Below, in pieces: positions 1-10,740 of a DNA stretch of 64,000 bases (its first letter is position 1; every line of letters begins with the position of its first letter). A program made the translations under genes and the position numbers. The DNA is from Kryptolebias marmoratus (taxonomy: Eukaryota > Chordata > Actinopteri > Cyprinodontiformes > Rivulidae). The stretch is taken from assembly GCF_001649575.2 (NCBI RefSeq), contig NC_051433.1:23945297-24009296 (forward strand), in the 5' to 3' direction. Under the pieces are notes generated by a model. The model was given only the letters and a program-made list of their open reading frames with translations, was not told the origin of the DNA and made no database searches.

Positions 1-648
1 GAATGGAAGACGTGCCGGTAGGATTGAGGAGGTCTTCGAAGTATTCGGCCCACCGACCCACAACGTCCCGAGTCGAGGTCAGAAGCACACCACCCCCACT
101 ATAAACAGTGTTGGTGCTGCACTGCTTTCCCCTCCTGAGACGCCGTATGGTAGACCAGAATCGCCTCGAAGCCATACGGAAGTCTTTTTCCATGGCCTCT
201 CCAAACTCCTCCCATGCCCGAGTTTTTGTCTCAGCGACCACCTGAGCTGCATGCTGCTTGGACTGCCGGTACCCGTCAGCTGCTTCCGGAGTCCCACAGG
301 CCAAAAATGCCCGATAGGACTCCTTCTTCAGCCTGACGGCATCCCTCACCGCCGGTGTCCACCAACGGGTTCGAGGGTTGCCGCCACGACAGGCACCTTG
401 CCACAGCTCCGATAAATCGCCTCAACAATGGAGGCACGGAACATGGCCCACTCAGACTCAATGTCCCCTGCCTCCCCCGGAACATGTTCGAAGTTCTCCC
501 GGAGGTGAGAACTTCCCAACAGACCCTCACAATACGTTTGGGCCTGCCAGGTCTGACCAGCATCCTCCCCCACCATTGGAGCCAACTCACCACCAGGTAG
601 TGGTCAGTTGACAGCTCCGCCCCTCTCTTCACCCGAGTGTCCAAAACA
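1..648 (-). mobile_element. LINE (Rex/RTE-type non-LTR retrotransposon) fragment
   Basis: Read on the minus strand, this is a decayed piece of a non-LTR retrotransposon polyprotein. It starts near the end of the endonuclease domain (RGAELSTDHYLVVS near 630-590). It continues through the linker (GEAGDIESEWAMFRASIVEA) and reaches the segment before the reverse transcriptase (DVVGRWAEYFEDLLNPTGT, ending at position 1). The frame changes at least twice, so it is dead. It runs off the left edge. Its upstream end near 650 falls inside the ORF, as expected of a 5'-truncated LINE. The family name is from memory of common fish LINEs; the LINE class itself is clear. Confidence 0.8.
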
Positions 649-699
649 TGCGGCTGCAGATCAGATGAAACTTTTCTGCAGCCATTTTATCCAATTTAA

Positions 700-815
700 A
701 TAAGGTGGATGGTTAGCAGGTCACCAGTTCATCATTAGCCAACATAAAGACACTGGAGACAAACAACCACTCACACTGAGAGACAATTTAGACTCACTAA
801 GTAACCTTGGTCTGG
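700..815 (+). repeat. Short fragment of an RTE-type LINE 3' end
   Basis: The text around 745-810 (caaccactcacactgagag followed by caatttagactcactaagta) matches part of the ubiquitous fish LINE tail that is seen more fully at 30925-31275. Only about 100 bases remain. The neighbouring 815-980 holds nothing I recognise. Confidence 0.5.
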
Positions 816-980
816 TCATTTCATTGGTTAACATGTTGACAGTTACAGCCCTTTACTAGTTAATACGTAAAGCTTTTTCCTTTGTTTTTGTCTCAGAGCG
901 AGGCTGCCAGGATGGTGCTGAAGCATCAATAAAAGCACAGTTGGTGCTCCTTCCCCACCCCCGAAGTAGCACTGAGTGTA

Positions 981-2290
981 ACTAGTCAACTAGTTGAGTC
1001 AAAATTGCAAACTAGTCGACAGCTACACATTTAATGTGGAACTAGTAACTACTAAGGCCAAAATGACAACAACTGGTCAACTAGTGAGTATGTGGGGCTT
1101 CATTAGATAACTAGAAAGGTCACCCACTAGTGCAGTTAGACTAGTTAACTGGTCAACACTTTGGATTCATTAGTCAACTAGTTGGCATTGTATACTTTCA
1201 AGTAATAATTAGTGAGGCTAAAAGCTTTAACTGGTCAACGAGTGAGCATTTGGAGCTTTACTAGTTTATAAATTACTAGGAGTATTAAGAAGTAGTTTCA
1301 CTAGTCAACAAGTGAATATTTTGGCCTTTACAAGGTAACTAGCAAACATTTTAGGGACACTGGTTAACTAGTTGACATTTGTTAGTTCTACTAGTTACAT
1401 AGTAAGATGATAGTATTTCAACTAGTGAGCAATTAAATTTTTACTAGCTAACTTGATAGGCTAAAATTGGTCTAACTAGTGCAACTACTAAATATTTCAG
1501 ACCTTACTACCCAACTAGTAAACACTTTAGGTGTACTTTTAAACTAGTTGACTAATTTAGATTCACTAATTAACTACTTAGGGTAAAAAAACCTACTCAA
1601 TATTGTGGGCCATACTGAAGGTTTAATAAACATTTTAAAGACTCTAGTTAGTGACATTTTTGTAGCTCTACTACTAATTTAGTAAGGTCAAAACCCTTTA
1701 ACTGTCAGGATTCTAACTTTTCTAAGAGAGCAGTTCGGCGTCAGACAGACACTTTACCACAGGGCAAAACAATGCTCCAACGCTGATCTGGTTCCCACCA
1801 CAGCCTTAAGTACCTGACTTCACCTGATGAGCCTAATCCACTGCAGGTGTGGAAGGAGTGGAGAGGCGCTGCCAATCAAAAGGCCAGGACGGCCCACCAG
1901 GAAGTACAACATAAACTCCAAATCACCACATTAACTAGGTAACTAGTGAGCATTTTAGTCTTTACTATTTGACTAGTTAAGTTTTTAGACCACTGTAGAT
2001 AACTGTAGGCCAAATTTGTGTTGACTAGTTACATGTGAAGGTTTTTATGCTTACTAGTTAACTTTTATGACAATCATTAGTTTGGCCCATTAATCTAATG
2101 TTAAATTAGCCAATTAGTTGAGATTTTTGGGCTACTGCAGCTATTTGACTAAGTACTAGTTGACTAGTACAACTTATGATCCATCTAGTTGGACAAAAGT
2201 GCTAGTAATTGGAAAAAAAAGTTACTAATCTGAGTTTTTGTAATGCACCAAGATGTATAGGAAGTCTCACTAAATGTGCAACTAGTGCAG
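981..2290. repeat. Degenerate ACTAGT-rich repeat array
   Basis: Dozens of copies of actagt and near-variants (aactagt, actagtc, gactagtt) recur every few tens of bases, often followed by gacattt, gcatttt or aaacatttta. The units are too diverged and uneven in length for a clean satellite, so this looks like an old tandem expansion. A block at about 1705-1915 lacks the motif, is less AT-rich, and looks like a later insertion that splits the array. No coding potential is seen. Confidence 0.7.
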
Positions 2291-2439
2291 CGTAGTCGTG
2301 AATTAGTGCTGGACAGTGATGCTTGATAACAAGGACCTTAAATAAATACCCTAATGACTTGCCATACTAAAGAACCCACATGCACAGAGAAACTGTTGTT
2401 TCTCTCTGTGCATAAATGACTGAATGACGGCTGAAATTT

Positions 2440-3260
2440 GGTGAAGAATGTGTTGTTAACAAAATTGTTAAAACTGACAAAAAGAGCAAACAATCAGCTA
2501 AAAGCTAAAATTAGCAAAACAATAGTTAAAAGTTAAAATGAACAAGCTGTAATTAAAAACAAAATGAACAAAATCATGACTTCAAGCTAAAATGAGAGAA
2601 ACAGCAAAAACAGGGAAACGGTAAAATTAGCAAAATATTAGCTGAAGGCAAAAAATTTGCAAAACAGTAGCTAAAAACTAACACAAAACCATAGCTAAAT
2701 ATCTAGAACCGGGGAGAAGGAGGCGAACCCAGAGTGCAGACTCATCCTAAGAAAACTAATTTATCAACATAAAAATAACACAAAAACAAAAGACTGACAT
2801 GGCAGCAAAAACAAACTAAATACACAACATAAACTACCGGAGCGACAAGGTAAACTGTAAAGGTGAAGAACATGGAAAAAGAAACAAGCAGGGAACCAAG
2901 AGCAATGAACCAGTGAGGAAGTGGAGAAAGTGACCGGGTTTTAAAGACAGAGGGAAATCAACGAGAGTGGGCACAGGTGGAAGGATTGCTAGGCTTGGGA
3001 CAGGTGTAGATGGGCGTGGCAGGTAGACAAGAGATAGAGAAGTGAATGAATGAGTGAATGATGATAGGCACAGAGAACATGAACACAACAAAACCCAAAC
3101 CAAAAGGAGACCAACAAACATCAAACACAAAGAAACAAACAAAACCGAATCCTGACAGCTAAAAGCTAAAATAAACAACAGTAGTTAAAATCTAAAATGT
3201 GCTTAACTGTAACTAAGTTAAATTGAGGTTAAAAAAATGATGCTTAAAAGCTAAAATAAT
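2440..3260. repeat. agctaaaa-type simple repeat split by an insertion
   Basis: From 2440 to about 2700, and again from about 3155 to 3260, the sequence is a loose repeat of agctaaaagctaaaa, alternating with cagtag and gcaaaac. The two halves flank an unrelated element at about 2705-3155. A smaller patch of the same repeat occurs at 30745-30825. Confidence 0.55.
2705..3155 (-). mobile_element. Non-coding interspersed element, class unassigned
   Basis: A roughly 450-base unit is inserted within the agctaaaa repeat. One edge reads gaaccggggagaaggaggcg and the other ends near aatcctgac. It shares the exact 17-mer ctgacatggcagcaaaa (2794-2810) with a second element at about 51165-51500 (51233-51249), and both carry caggtg-rich right halves. 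The long minus-strand frame over 2834-3178 is low complexity (Leu/Ser/Pro/Val) and not a gene. It could be a solo-LTR-like or other non-autonomous element; I cannot decide which. Confidence 0.45.
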
Positions 3261-3437
3261 AATAAAAAACCTTCTTCTGCACTCTGTTTGTATAAATAAT
3301 AATTTAAAAACAATTAAAAGCTCAAACATCAGCAGTGATAATAATCTCCTCAGTCACTTTAATCATTAGCAACTTCTATCTACAACTTACAATATACAAT
3401 TCAACTAAGTCAACTAAGAATCTGAAGGAGCTGAAGG

Positions 3438-3448
<11 letters not shown>

Positions 3449-3495
<47 letters not shown>
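3449..3495. repeat. (TA)n microsatellite
   Basis: An uninterrupted run of alternating t and a follows a short (CA) stretch. Such runs are prone to length error in assembly. Confidence 0.95.
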
Positions 3496-3497
<2 letters not shown>

Positions 3498-3539
3498 TCT
3501 AGACAAGGCACACTTGAAAGCCTTCACTTTTCTCAAAAA

Positions 3540-3830
3540 ACGACAGTGCGCCTTATAATCTGATGCAGTATTCTTCCGTGAGTTTTGAACCATTTGATTA
3601 TCTTTGTGATCATTCATAGAGGGAACATATAAATGCTGATACAGACGAATCAGCTCCACTAGAGCAGCGAAATCGTCCCTTTTGAATAAAGCGCGGCGGT
3701 CCGCGCAAAGTTACAATAATTGGGAGGTGCACGACGATGCGCTTTATATATGACAAAAGTTCGAAAATGGACCATTCATTGACAGTACGTCTTATAATCC
3801 AGTGCACCCTATAGTGCAGAAAATACGGTA
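3540..3830. mobile_element. MITE-like element with cttataatc ends
   Basis: The left part contains gtgcgccttataatc (3546-3560). The right end contains gtcttataatccagtgcacc followed by aaaatacgg, a widespread signature of a short non-autonomous DNA transposon in animal genomes. The interior includes a GC-rich core (gcgcggcggtccgcgc). No transposase frame is present. Confidence 0.5.
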
Positions 3831-4980
3831 CAAATGTGCTTCAGTGTCTCAGTCTGTGGTTCTTTGCATACTTAGACCACACACTGACTTGGGAAAGGAA
3901 GAATTATATGAACTATTCTGCAGTGGATCCAGTGAATAACTCATTATCATGGGCAGAGAACACAAGATGTTGCAGTGAATTGTCCTTCTGTGTGTTCACT
4001 ACTGGCCTTGTAACAAGTAGCATCCTCACACATTAACCAGCAAAATGAATTGATACGCCTCCAACATTTACAGTGGGAAGACTCATCCAGGGAGTGTGGC
4101 ATGAAGCCAGAAACATTTGACAAGTCGTATTTTTTTCTGTGACTGACATTAGTCTCGATTGATACCAACTTATATTCTTCAGTTTAGTTTTCTCTTCTTC
4201 TTTTTGGCTAAGACTGAGAACTCTAATACATAAGTCAAAATTAAAAAATCAAAGTAAACACAAGTGGCTGTACCCACTTAAAATAGTTTAAGTTTCCAGA
4301 AATACCAGAAGTGCAGCGCCACTTTTTGAAATCCATGAACACTCGAAACCGTTTCTGCTCATCTAACAAGAGGAAGGTGATGAAAGAGTCTGGAAAATAA
4401 ATCACCACTTTTAGAGCTCAGTTTCAGGATGGAAATGACTGAATCACAATGCTTGCTTCCTCTTTTCAGTGGCTGCACTTGATGCGTGACATTAGCAGAA
4501 TTTAAGCTTGCAAAGGCCCATTGAGGTTAGTTGTTTGTGATACGTGTTCTGTTCACATTTCTCCATTTCTGGTTTTGTGAAGGAGTCAGAGATTAAATCA
4601 GAAGATACACATGACAAAGACTTTATTTGTGTATTGGGTTTTCCAGTGGGGCCATAGATTTTTGCAAGCAACAACGCAAAAGAATGAGAAAAATGTTAAA
4701 TTTACAGAGAAGCAAGCGAGTCGGTGGGAACTTGGAAACATGACTTAAAGGCAAACAATAGCTTCTACTGAGAGAGCTGCTGAACAAGGACGCTGACCCT
4801 GTGGAACAAATGTCATGGACTGTTTCATGGTTCAGAGTTCATATTAACTCTGTGAAACTAACAGCGCCGTAAAATCTAAAAAATAGTTAAAGATCTACAC
4901 GAATAAAACAATATCAGCACATAGTCTGGATTGGTTTCCAAGACAGATAATATCAAAACAATGCAACAGCTGATGGGTTA
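3831..4980. other. Intergenic, no gene recognised
   Basis: AT-rich unique sequence. Open frames here are at most about 75 codons and lack any recognisable domain. No repeats stand out. Confidence 0.5.
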
Positions 4981-4984
4981 GAAC

Positions 4985-5560
4985 ATAAAGTAATTTACAG
5001 GGGGATATCTGGGGGAAAATTATGAACAATTAATATCTTACCTGTTATAGATAAGTCTTTGAAGAACCTCAGTTTGGAGAAAGTTCACATCTGACAGGAC
5101 AGATGAGCTAATGGCTAGTCCAACACTGCCAGGACCAAAGTGAATTCATGTTATATTAAAACTCCAGTTTTCAAAATTTAATTAGCAGTTTATGTGCACG
5201 CCATATCATATACCTTTACATTGTAGTCTGTTTTGCATTACACAGTTATCTACACAGCTGTAAAATGTTTATGGAGCTCGGGGCCATTTTGGCAGGAATA
5301 TCATGATATTTGTACTGGAATAACTGTGTAAAGGTTTAAACAACAGCTTTGCATGAACCACAAAGAAAGTTTGAAAACTGGAGTTGTTTTAAAATTACAA
5401 AATCTGCTTTTAAGGTGAGCCCACTTGAATTATATTGACAAGCTAATATTGGCTTGTTTGCCAAAGTAGATTTTTGAAAGCACCTGCTCATCTGCCACAT
5501 CTGTCTTTATGTCTAGCTAGCTAGACTTTACGCCAAGCTAATCTAACGAGTTAGCTTTTT
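4985..5560. mobile_element. MITE, copy 1 of a three-copy family
   Basis: The left part (aatatcttacctgttatag) resembles the terminal part of the element at 7391-8205. An inner inverted repeat pairs aaaactccagttttcaaa (near 5158) with tttgaaaactggagttgttt (near 5370). No coding sequence. The boundaries are approximate. Confidence 0.5.
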
Positions 5561-6059
5561 TTCCTTGTATCTGACTCTTTGAAACATCTGTTCCATTATT
5601 TACTCTCCATGTATTACAAGGAAGTCCCCCAGTTTTTTGACATATCGCTTCAAATGAATCACCCAAAACCTAATTTGAACTTCAGCAGCTGTTTACTGTC
5701 AGGACAAGAGCAGCATCAAGAGCCTGTTCTCCACTTGATTTGGATTTTTGTTTTTTATAGAAGTAAAGCTGAACTGTTTTAAGTCATTTTTAAACATTAT
5801 AAGGTTTTAAACAAAGCCTTGTTAAGTAATTTTTTTAAATATTATACTTAAAAAAGGATATTTTAATGCAGCACTACTTTAGTTTGTGGAACTATTTCAC
5901 AGCCATAGATTCATTCACAATCACAGAAGCAAACAGAGGTAATTTTTCTGACAGCTGCTGTTGCAAAACCACAAAATGGCTCATACTCCTGTCCCACGGC
6001 TTTATGTTTAATTAAACTACCAAGTATTCTGACAAAAAGTCACAACTTGCGGGGCTCAT

Positions 6060-6200
6060 TATTTTGCAGCAAGTGAGACATGACTGCGTCACACCAGGAA
6101 GTTCCTTTATCTTTCAGCCCTTTAAAAAGGACCTAATTCCTCAAAGTGCAGCAACAGTCAAATCGAGAACATCGGTTCACAGACTGTGAAAATAACAAAG
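6060..6200 (+). promoter_or_regulatory. Possible promoter and untranslated first exon
   Basis: A TATA-like ctttaaaaagg near 6120 is followed about 80 bases later by a strong splice-donor match, caaag|gtaagaa, with the GT at 6201. This spacing would fit a TATA promoter with a short non-coding exon of about 50 bases. It lies 18.5 kb upstream of the mitfa M exon on the same strand, so it could be an alternative 5' exon of mitfa or of an unannotated transcript. No transcript evidence is available, and chance matches of this kind are common. Confidence 0.3.
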
Positions 6201-6204
6201 GTAA

Positions 6205-7390
6205 GAAACGCGCTCTTATTTCTATTTCCAGCGTTTTAATAGTGCACAAATTTAGTTTCCTCCTAAATTACAAAGCTTTTTAAACAGTTTGTTATCATTC
6301 AGTGACTAAATAAAGTGTGCCACGCTTGACCTTTCAACGTTTCCTCATCCTCACAATTACCAACACATCAGCATTATGTCTGAGCAGCTCAGTAATCTGC
6401 TCTGTGGCCACGGTTAAATGCCGACTGTAGAGAATTGGCTTTCTGTGGTACCCAGAAGATCAAAAAATACCCACGCTTAGTGAATGAAGGGTAAAAAATT
6501 ACCATTTTTAACACAAGTTAGTGGGACAGATTTCCTTTAGACACAATAATTAATTAAAGCTCAGCATCAGGGCCTTGGTGTTTCGCCAAGTAATGTTAGT
6601 CAGTGCAGAAAATCTGTTGTGTGTGCTTAAAAAAAGCATGCGCAACAGTCGACAACATGCAGCAGAAGCATGTGTAAGAGGACGCACAGCTACTGTTAAA
6701 AGGTTTCCTGGCATTTTTTTAAATAATTTTTTGAATAATAGTTTATATTCCATATTTTTTTAATGCAATTGCTATATGAATATCAGTTACAATTTTCTTA
6801 TGTAAACTTGAGACTGCCTAACCTGAAAGTCGGCCTAAAAAAGGGGATTTATTTCCAGCGGGAGTCTAAACATGATCTTGCAAAAATAATTACAAATATG
6901 GAGGCACATGAAGCAGGGTAACACCACTTTTATTCTTTTTATATACCTTTTTTAAAAGCAGTCCTAAAGTAAAAATGGTACTTTTAATTTTTTCTCTTAA
7001 ATACTTAAAAGACAAAGTTGTGCTAGGATTTTATGCATTCCAAAATACTTTATGTTTTGGCTATAAGCTTCAACTAAGTGGATGTGGTACTTAAACAGCA
7101 GTGGCTGAAACCAGGACGTAAACACTTTTATTTTTAATGGACATTCTTCTCTGGTAAACATCGTGGCTGAAGTGTTGAGATATTAGGCACAGTTCTACTC
7201 TTATAATCAGAAACCAGAAGATCTTAATCTTGGGTTTTTCATGTTCAATCTTGGTGGCGTTCCTTAAATATCCTCAAAGTGGGATTTCAGAGAATATATA
7301 AAGACACTATTTGAGGAAGAAATCTCAGTATCATACTGAGACATACTGGGTACAAATTAATAACGACAATAAAAGAAAGAGTTTGTTTTA
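6205..7390. other. Intergenic, no gene recognised
   Basis: AT-rich sequence with no coherent frame, domain or strong repeat. Confidence 0.45.
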
Positions 7391-8205
7391 AAGAGATAGT
7401 TCATATTTTTGTTCTGTAGCATGGTTGTTAGCAGTCAGTATCTTACCTGCAGTAGAGAGCAGTCTAAATGATCTCAGTCTGGGGAGTCACACAGACGTTT
7501 TCATTAAATAGTCAATTTAACAGCTACCTAAGCTGGGGCCAATTCTAAAGTGTTTTTGCCATCTTAAAACTACCAAAAAAATTTCATGGCAGTTCATCTT
7601 AACATTATTATTTAAACTTTTTCACTGTGCCACTTTATCACAGATATTTTGGCTCTATGGTTGTTTGCACAGTGATAATGTTTGGGAAGCAACACCATGT
7701 TGCAAACTGAAACATGTTCAGCATAAGTGGCCAGAGTAGCTATGTGTTGCACAGGTTAAACTATGCAGTTCAATCAAATACTATTTTATTAGTTTTTATA
7801 TATCAATATTTTTGCACTGGATGCTTGATCTGGTTGTGTATGTTTACCATATTTTGTTTTGCAACATATTCTTCACAAAGATCTTTATTCTTATAGACCA
7901 AAGAACAACTTGGTCTTTAGTGTAAATAACCATAGACCTCTATATGAATTTGTTTTTAATGTTCACATGAACCACAGGGGGGAAAAAAGAGACTGGAGTA
8001 AATTTAAGATGGTAGAAATCCACTTTGGAATCAGCTCCCAGTCTAAACAGCTGTTAGATGTGCTCTCCCATGAGAACTCCTTGATTATCTAAACTAAAAT
8101 TGCTCAAACTGCTGTCTATTACAGGTAAGATATTGACTGCTGATGACAACTACCCATAATCCCACTTAAATAATAATAAAAAAATCCAAATTATCTCTTT
8201 AGTTA
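7391..8205. mobile_element. MITE with long terminal inverted repeats, copy 2
   Basis: The left end aaagagatagttcatatttt and the reverse complement of the right end (aaagagataatttgg) match. The match continues inward through cagtcagtatcttacctg on the left against cagtcaatatcttacctg on the reversed right. The element is about 815 bases long and has no transposase. The two short frames inside are not genes. Confidence 0.65.
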
Positions 8206-10660
8206 AGGTCAGCAGGAATTATGGTTTGGACCATGTAAATGTTAAAAGATATGATATTATTAGTTTAGAAAAATGAATTATTAATAATTATCCTTCCCAC
8301 AACAAGTTACCTCCAACCTTTTATTGCACCATTATGTTCCAACAGTAAAGCAGAAGTGACAAGCTGATTACTGGCAACATGGTTGGCCTTTTTCAAACAT
8401 TGTAGTTTTCCTCCAGGGTTAAGTCGGTAAGGTACTGAAGGGGATTTCAGTTGTTTGGAGTTAGAAACTGGTGCTGCTGCATGACTAAAACCCTACATAC
8501 CCACACAAGACCTTTGACATATTGTGTTGACAAACAGTGAGTAACAGGAAAAGTCATGCATATAAAATGTAAGCGTTGGCTTATTGCCCTCGTTATGGAT
8601 GCAGAGCCATGACAAATGTTGTGAGGTCAGCTGATTGCACAATAACAAAACCAATGTTTTCCTTAAAATGCGATTATCACCCATTGTTACCATACATTTT
8701 CTGGAAAACAAACTGCTCTAAAAAACCCAAATGTATCATTCATCAATAAAAAATATAACAAAACAAAACAAAAAGAAAACCTAACATTTTGAGAATACTA
8801 CAAATCAGTACTTATTTATTATTGTTAAGTTTAGAAAATTGTGTCACTGGTTCTAAACGAGCCTCATATATAGAGGTATATACATATATTTCATTTCCAG
8901 AACACTTGTATCTGAAATTAAAGATAGACCTATGTTGATGGAATTTAAACCATCAACATAGGTTGTTTTTTAAAAAATCGGCAAACTTTGTTAAATGAAA
9001 AATACATTTTGAGCAAACAGAAAAGAAAGATTTTTCCTAAAGGTATGAAAACTCAAATCAGTTAACTTTGATCTGAAATCACATCTTATCTTATTTGTGA
9101 AAAGAATCTGAACAATCTTACAATGTGACTTCAACAACATACTCAGATGATGTGTTTAATACTACGTTACATCATTCTTTTTTATTTTGGAATATGTTTC
9201 ATTTGGCAACTGAATATCTACTGTATATACCAGCTGTAGCAGTTTTTATTGATGGGTCTATTTATGCTCGCTGGATAGAAGATTTCAGCTGCTTAACAGT
9301 CTATGGTAACTGTGACCTGATTCTAACGATGCACCACAGAGTGTCAGGATGAGTCTGATCTGTACCTCTGTCAGGCCAGTCAAGCTCTCGAGCTCTGGCT
9401 GTGAATCCATGCTGTAATTTATGCAGAAAGAGGTTTGCCATAGTCCTGCTGAACCAACAGTGAACACTCAGAGAGGGGTAACTGTCTTGAATATAATCTC
9501 TCTCTCTGGTATTCCAGTATAGAGCTTATGCAGTGATGTCATTAAGCCTGTTTTTTCCATCATGAAGGATATCATTTTGCAGTGCACTGCATACAGCTAT
9601 GTTTATTTAGCGTAGTGTCAGTAACCTTAGTTGGTTGTTTAGATGTTCTCAGGCAAAGGCTTGGAGAGACCACTGAACCGCACTAGAGACTGAGTTTTGA
9701 AGTTAAGCATGGACTGGGAGTCACAGGCACACTGCACCTCACACCAAACCTCCACATGCCGTGCAGCCAGTTATGAAACCTTGTCAAGTCCTTAGAGCAG
9801 GACACAAGGACATCAGTCCAGTCACTTCCATCTCATCCTCACTGGTTCATTGTTGGTGTTTATGCCACAGTCAGGTTATGCTCCTTGTGTCGCCCCACTT
9901 CAGTTTTTTTTTTGTAGTTGTTGTTGTTGTTTTGATGCCCACGTCAACTTTTTGATTTCGCTTTTAGTTTATAAAATCAGTTTTTGTTTCTATGAGCAAG
10001 ATGAGTCTGCAGTCTGGGTTCATTTCTTTAAAACTTTTTGTTTCTTTTAAACATTTCCATGCTCTTCAGCAGGTCTTCAAGTTCTGCAAAAAGCCTGTTA
10101 ATCACTCATTCATTCAAAGAACAGAAACATCTGAAACATACAGGACTGTGGGATTGGGCATCGCTGCTCTAGAAAGTCAAGTTTGACCATTTGCTTCTGC
10201 CAGGGCCCTGGTAGAAGGCACTGGCTGTGCTGGTGTTCTCTCAAGATAACAGGTTCATATATTTATTTCGACAAAGAAAAGCTTGTTTTCTTATGATACC
10301 ACAAACATATTCTAAAATCATATCTAAGCAAAACTATTTACCAGAAATCAGGACAGTCATGCTGACAACTAATTCAAGCTAAAAATACCCCATCAAGGAA
10401 CATCATCACTGATTAATCCATTACTGTTATAGATCACCTCAAGCGTCACACAAGTGGTACTAGATGTTGAGACTTGGTGTGACACAAGAACCACTCATAT
10501 TCACATGATATGTGATTTTAAGTTGAAAATACTTATTTTCTTCTGGTAATATTTTTCCATTCCTTGTTTTCTTGTGATAACAGGATAAAATTAGCTTGTC
10601 TATCTTGAGACAAGAGCAACATTCACTTGAAATCTTGAGACAATCTTTAAAATTATTTAC
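8206..10660. other. Intergenic with small repeat fragments
   Basis: Mostly AT-rich unique sequence. It contains a perfect 14-base-pair hairpin at 8928-8963 and a poly-T/gttgttgtt stretch near 9905-9935. At about 10060-10180 there is a half copy of the palindromic MITE seen whole at 60717-60862 (shared ctgaaacatacaggactgtg). No gene is seen. Confidence 0.45.
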
Positions 10661-10740
10661 AGTCAATCAATCAATCAATCTTTATTTGTATAGCACCATT
10701 ATGCACAATAAAGTGACCAAAGAGCTACAAAGGAGACAGC
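10660..10740 (+). repeat. (TCAA)n plus ctttatttgtatagc fish repeat tail
   Basis: Tandem tcaa units run into ctttatttgtatagcaccat, the hallmark of a very abundant fish interspersed repeat. Only the tail remains. Confidence 0.6.
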
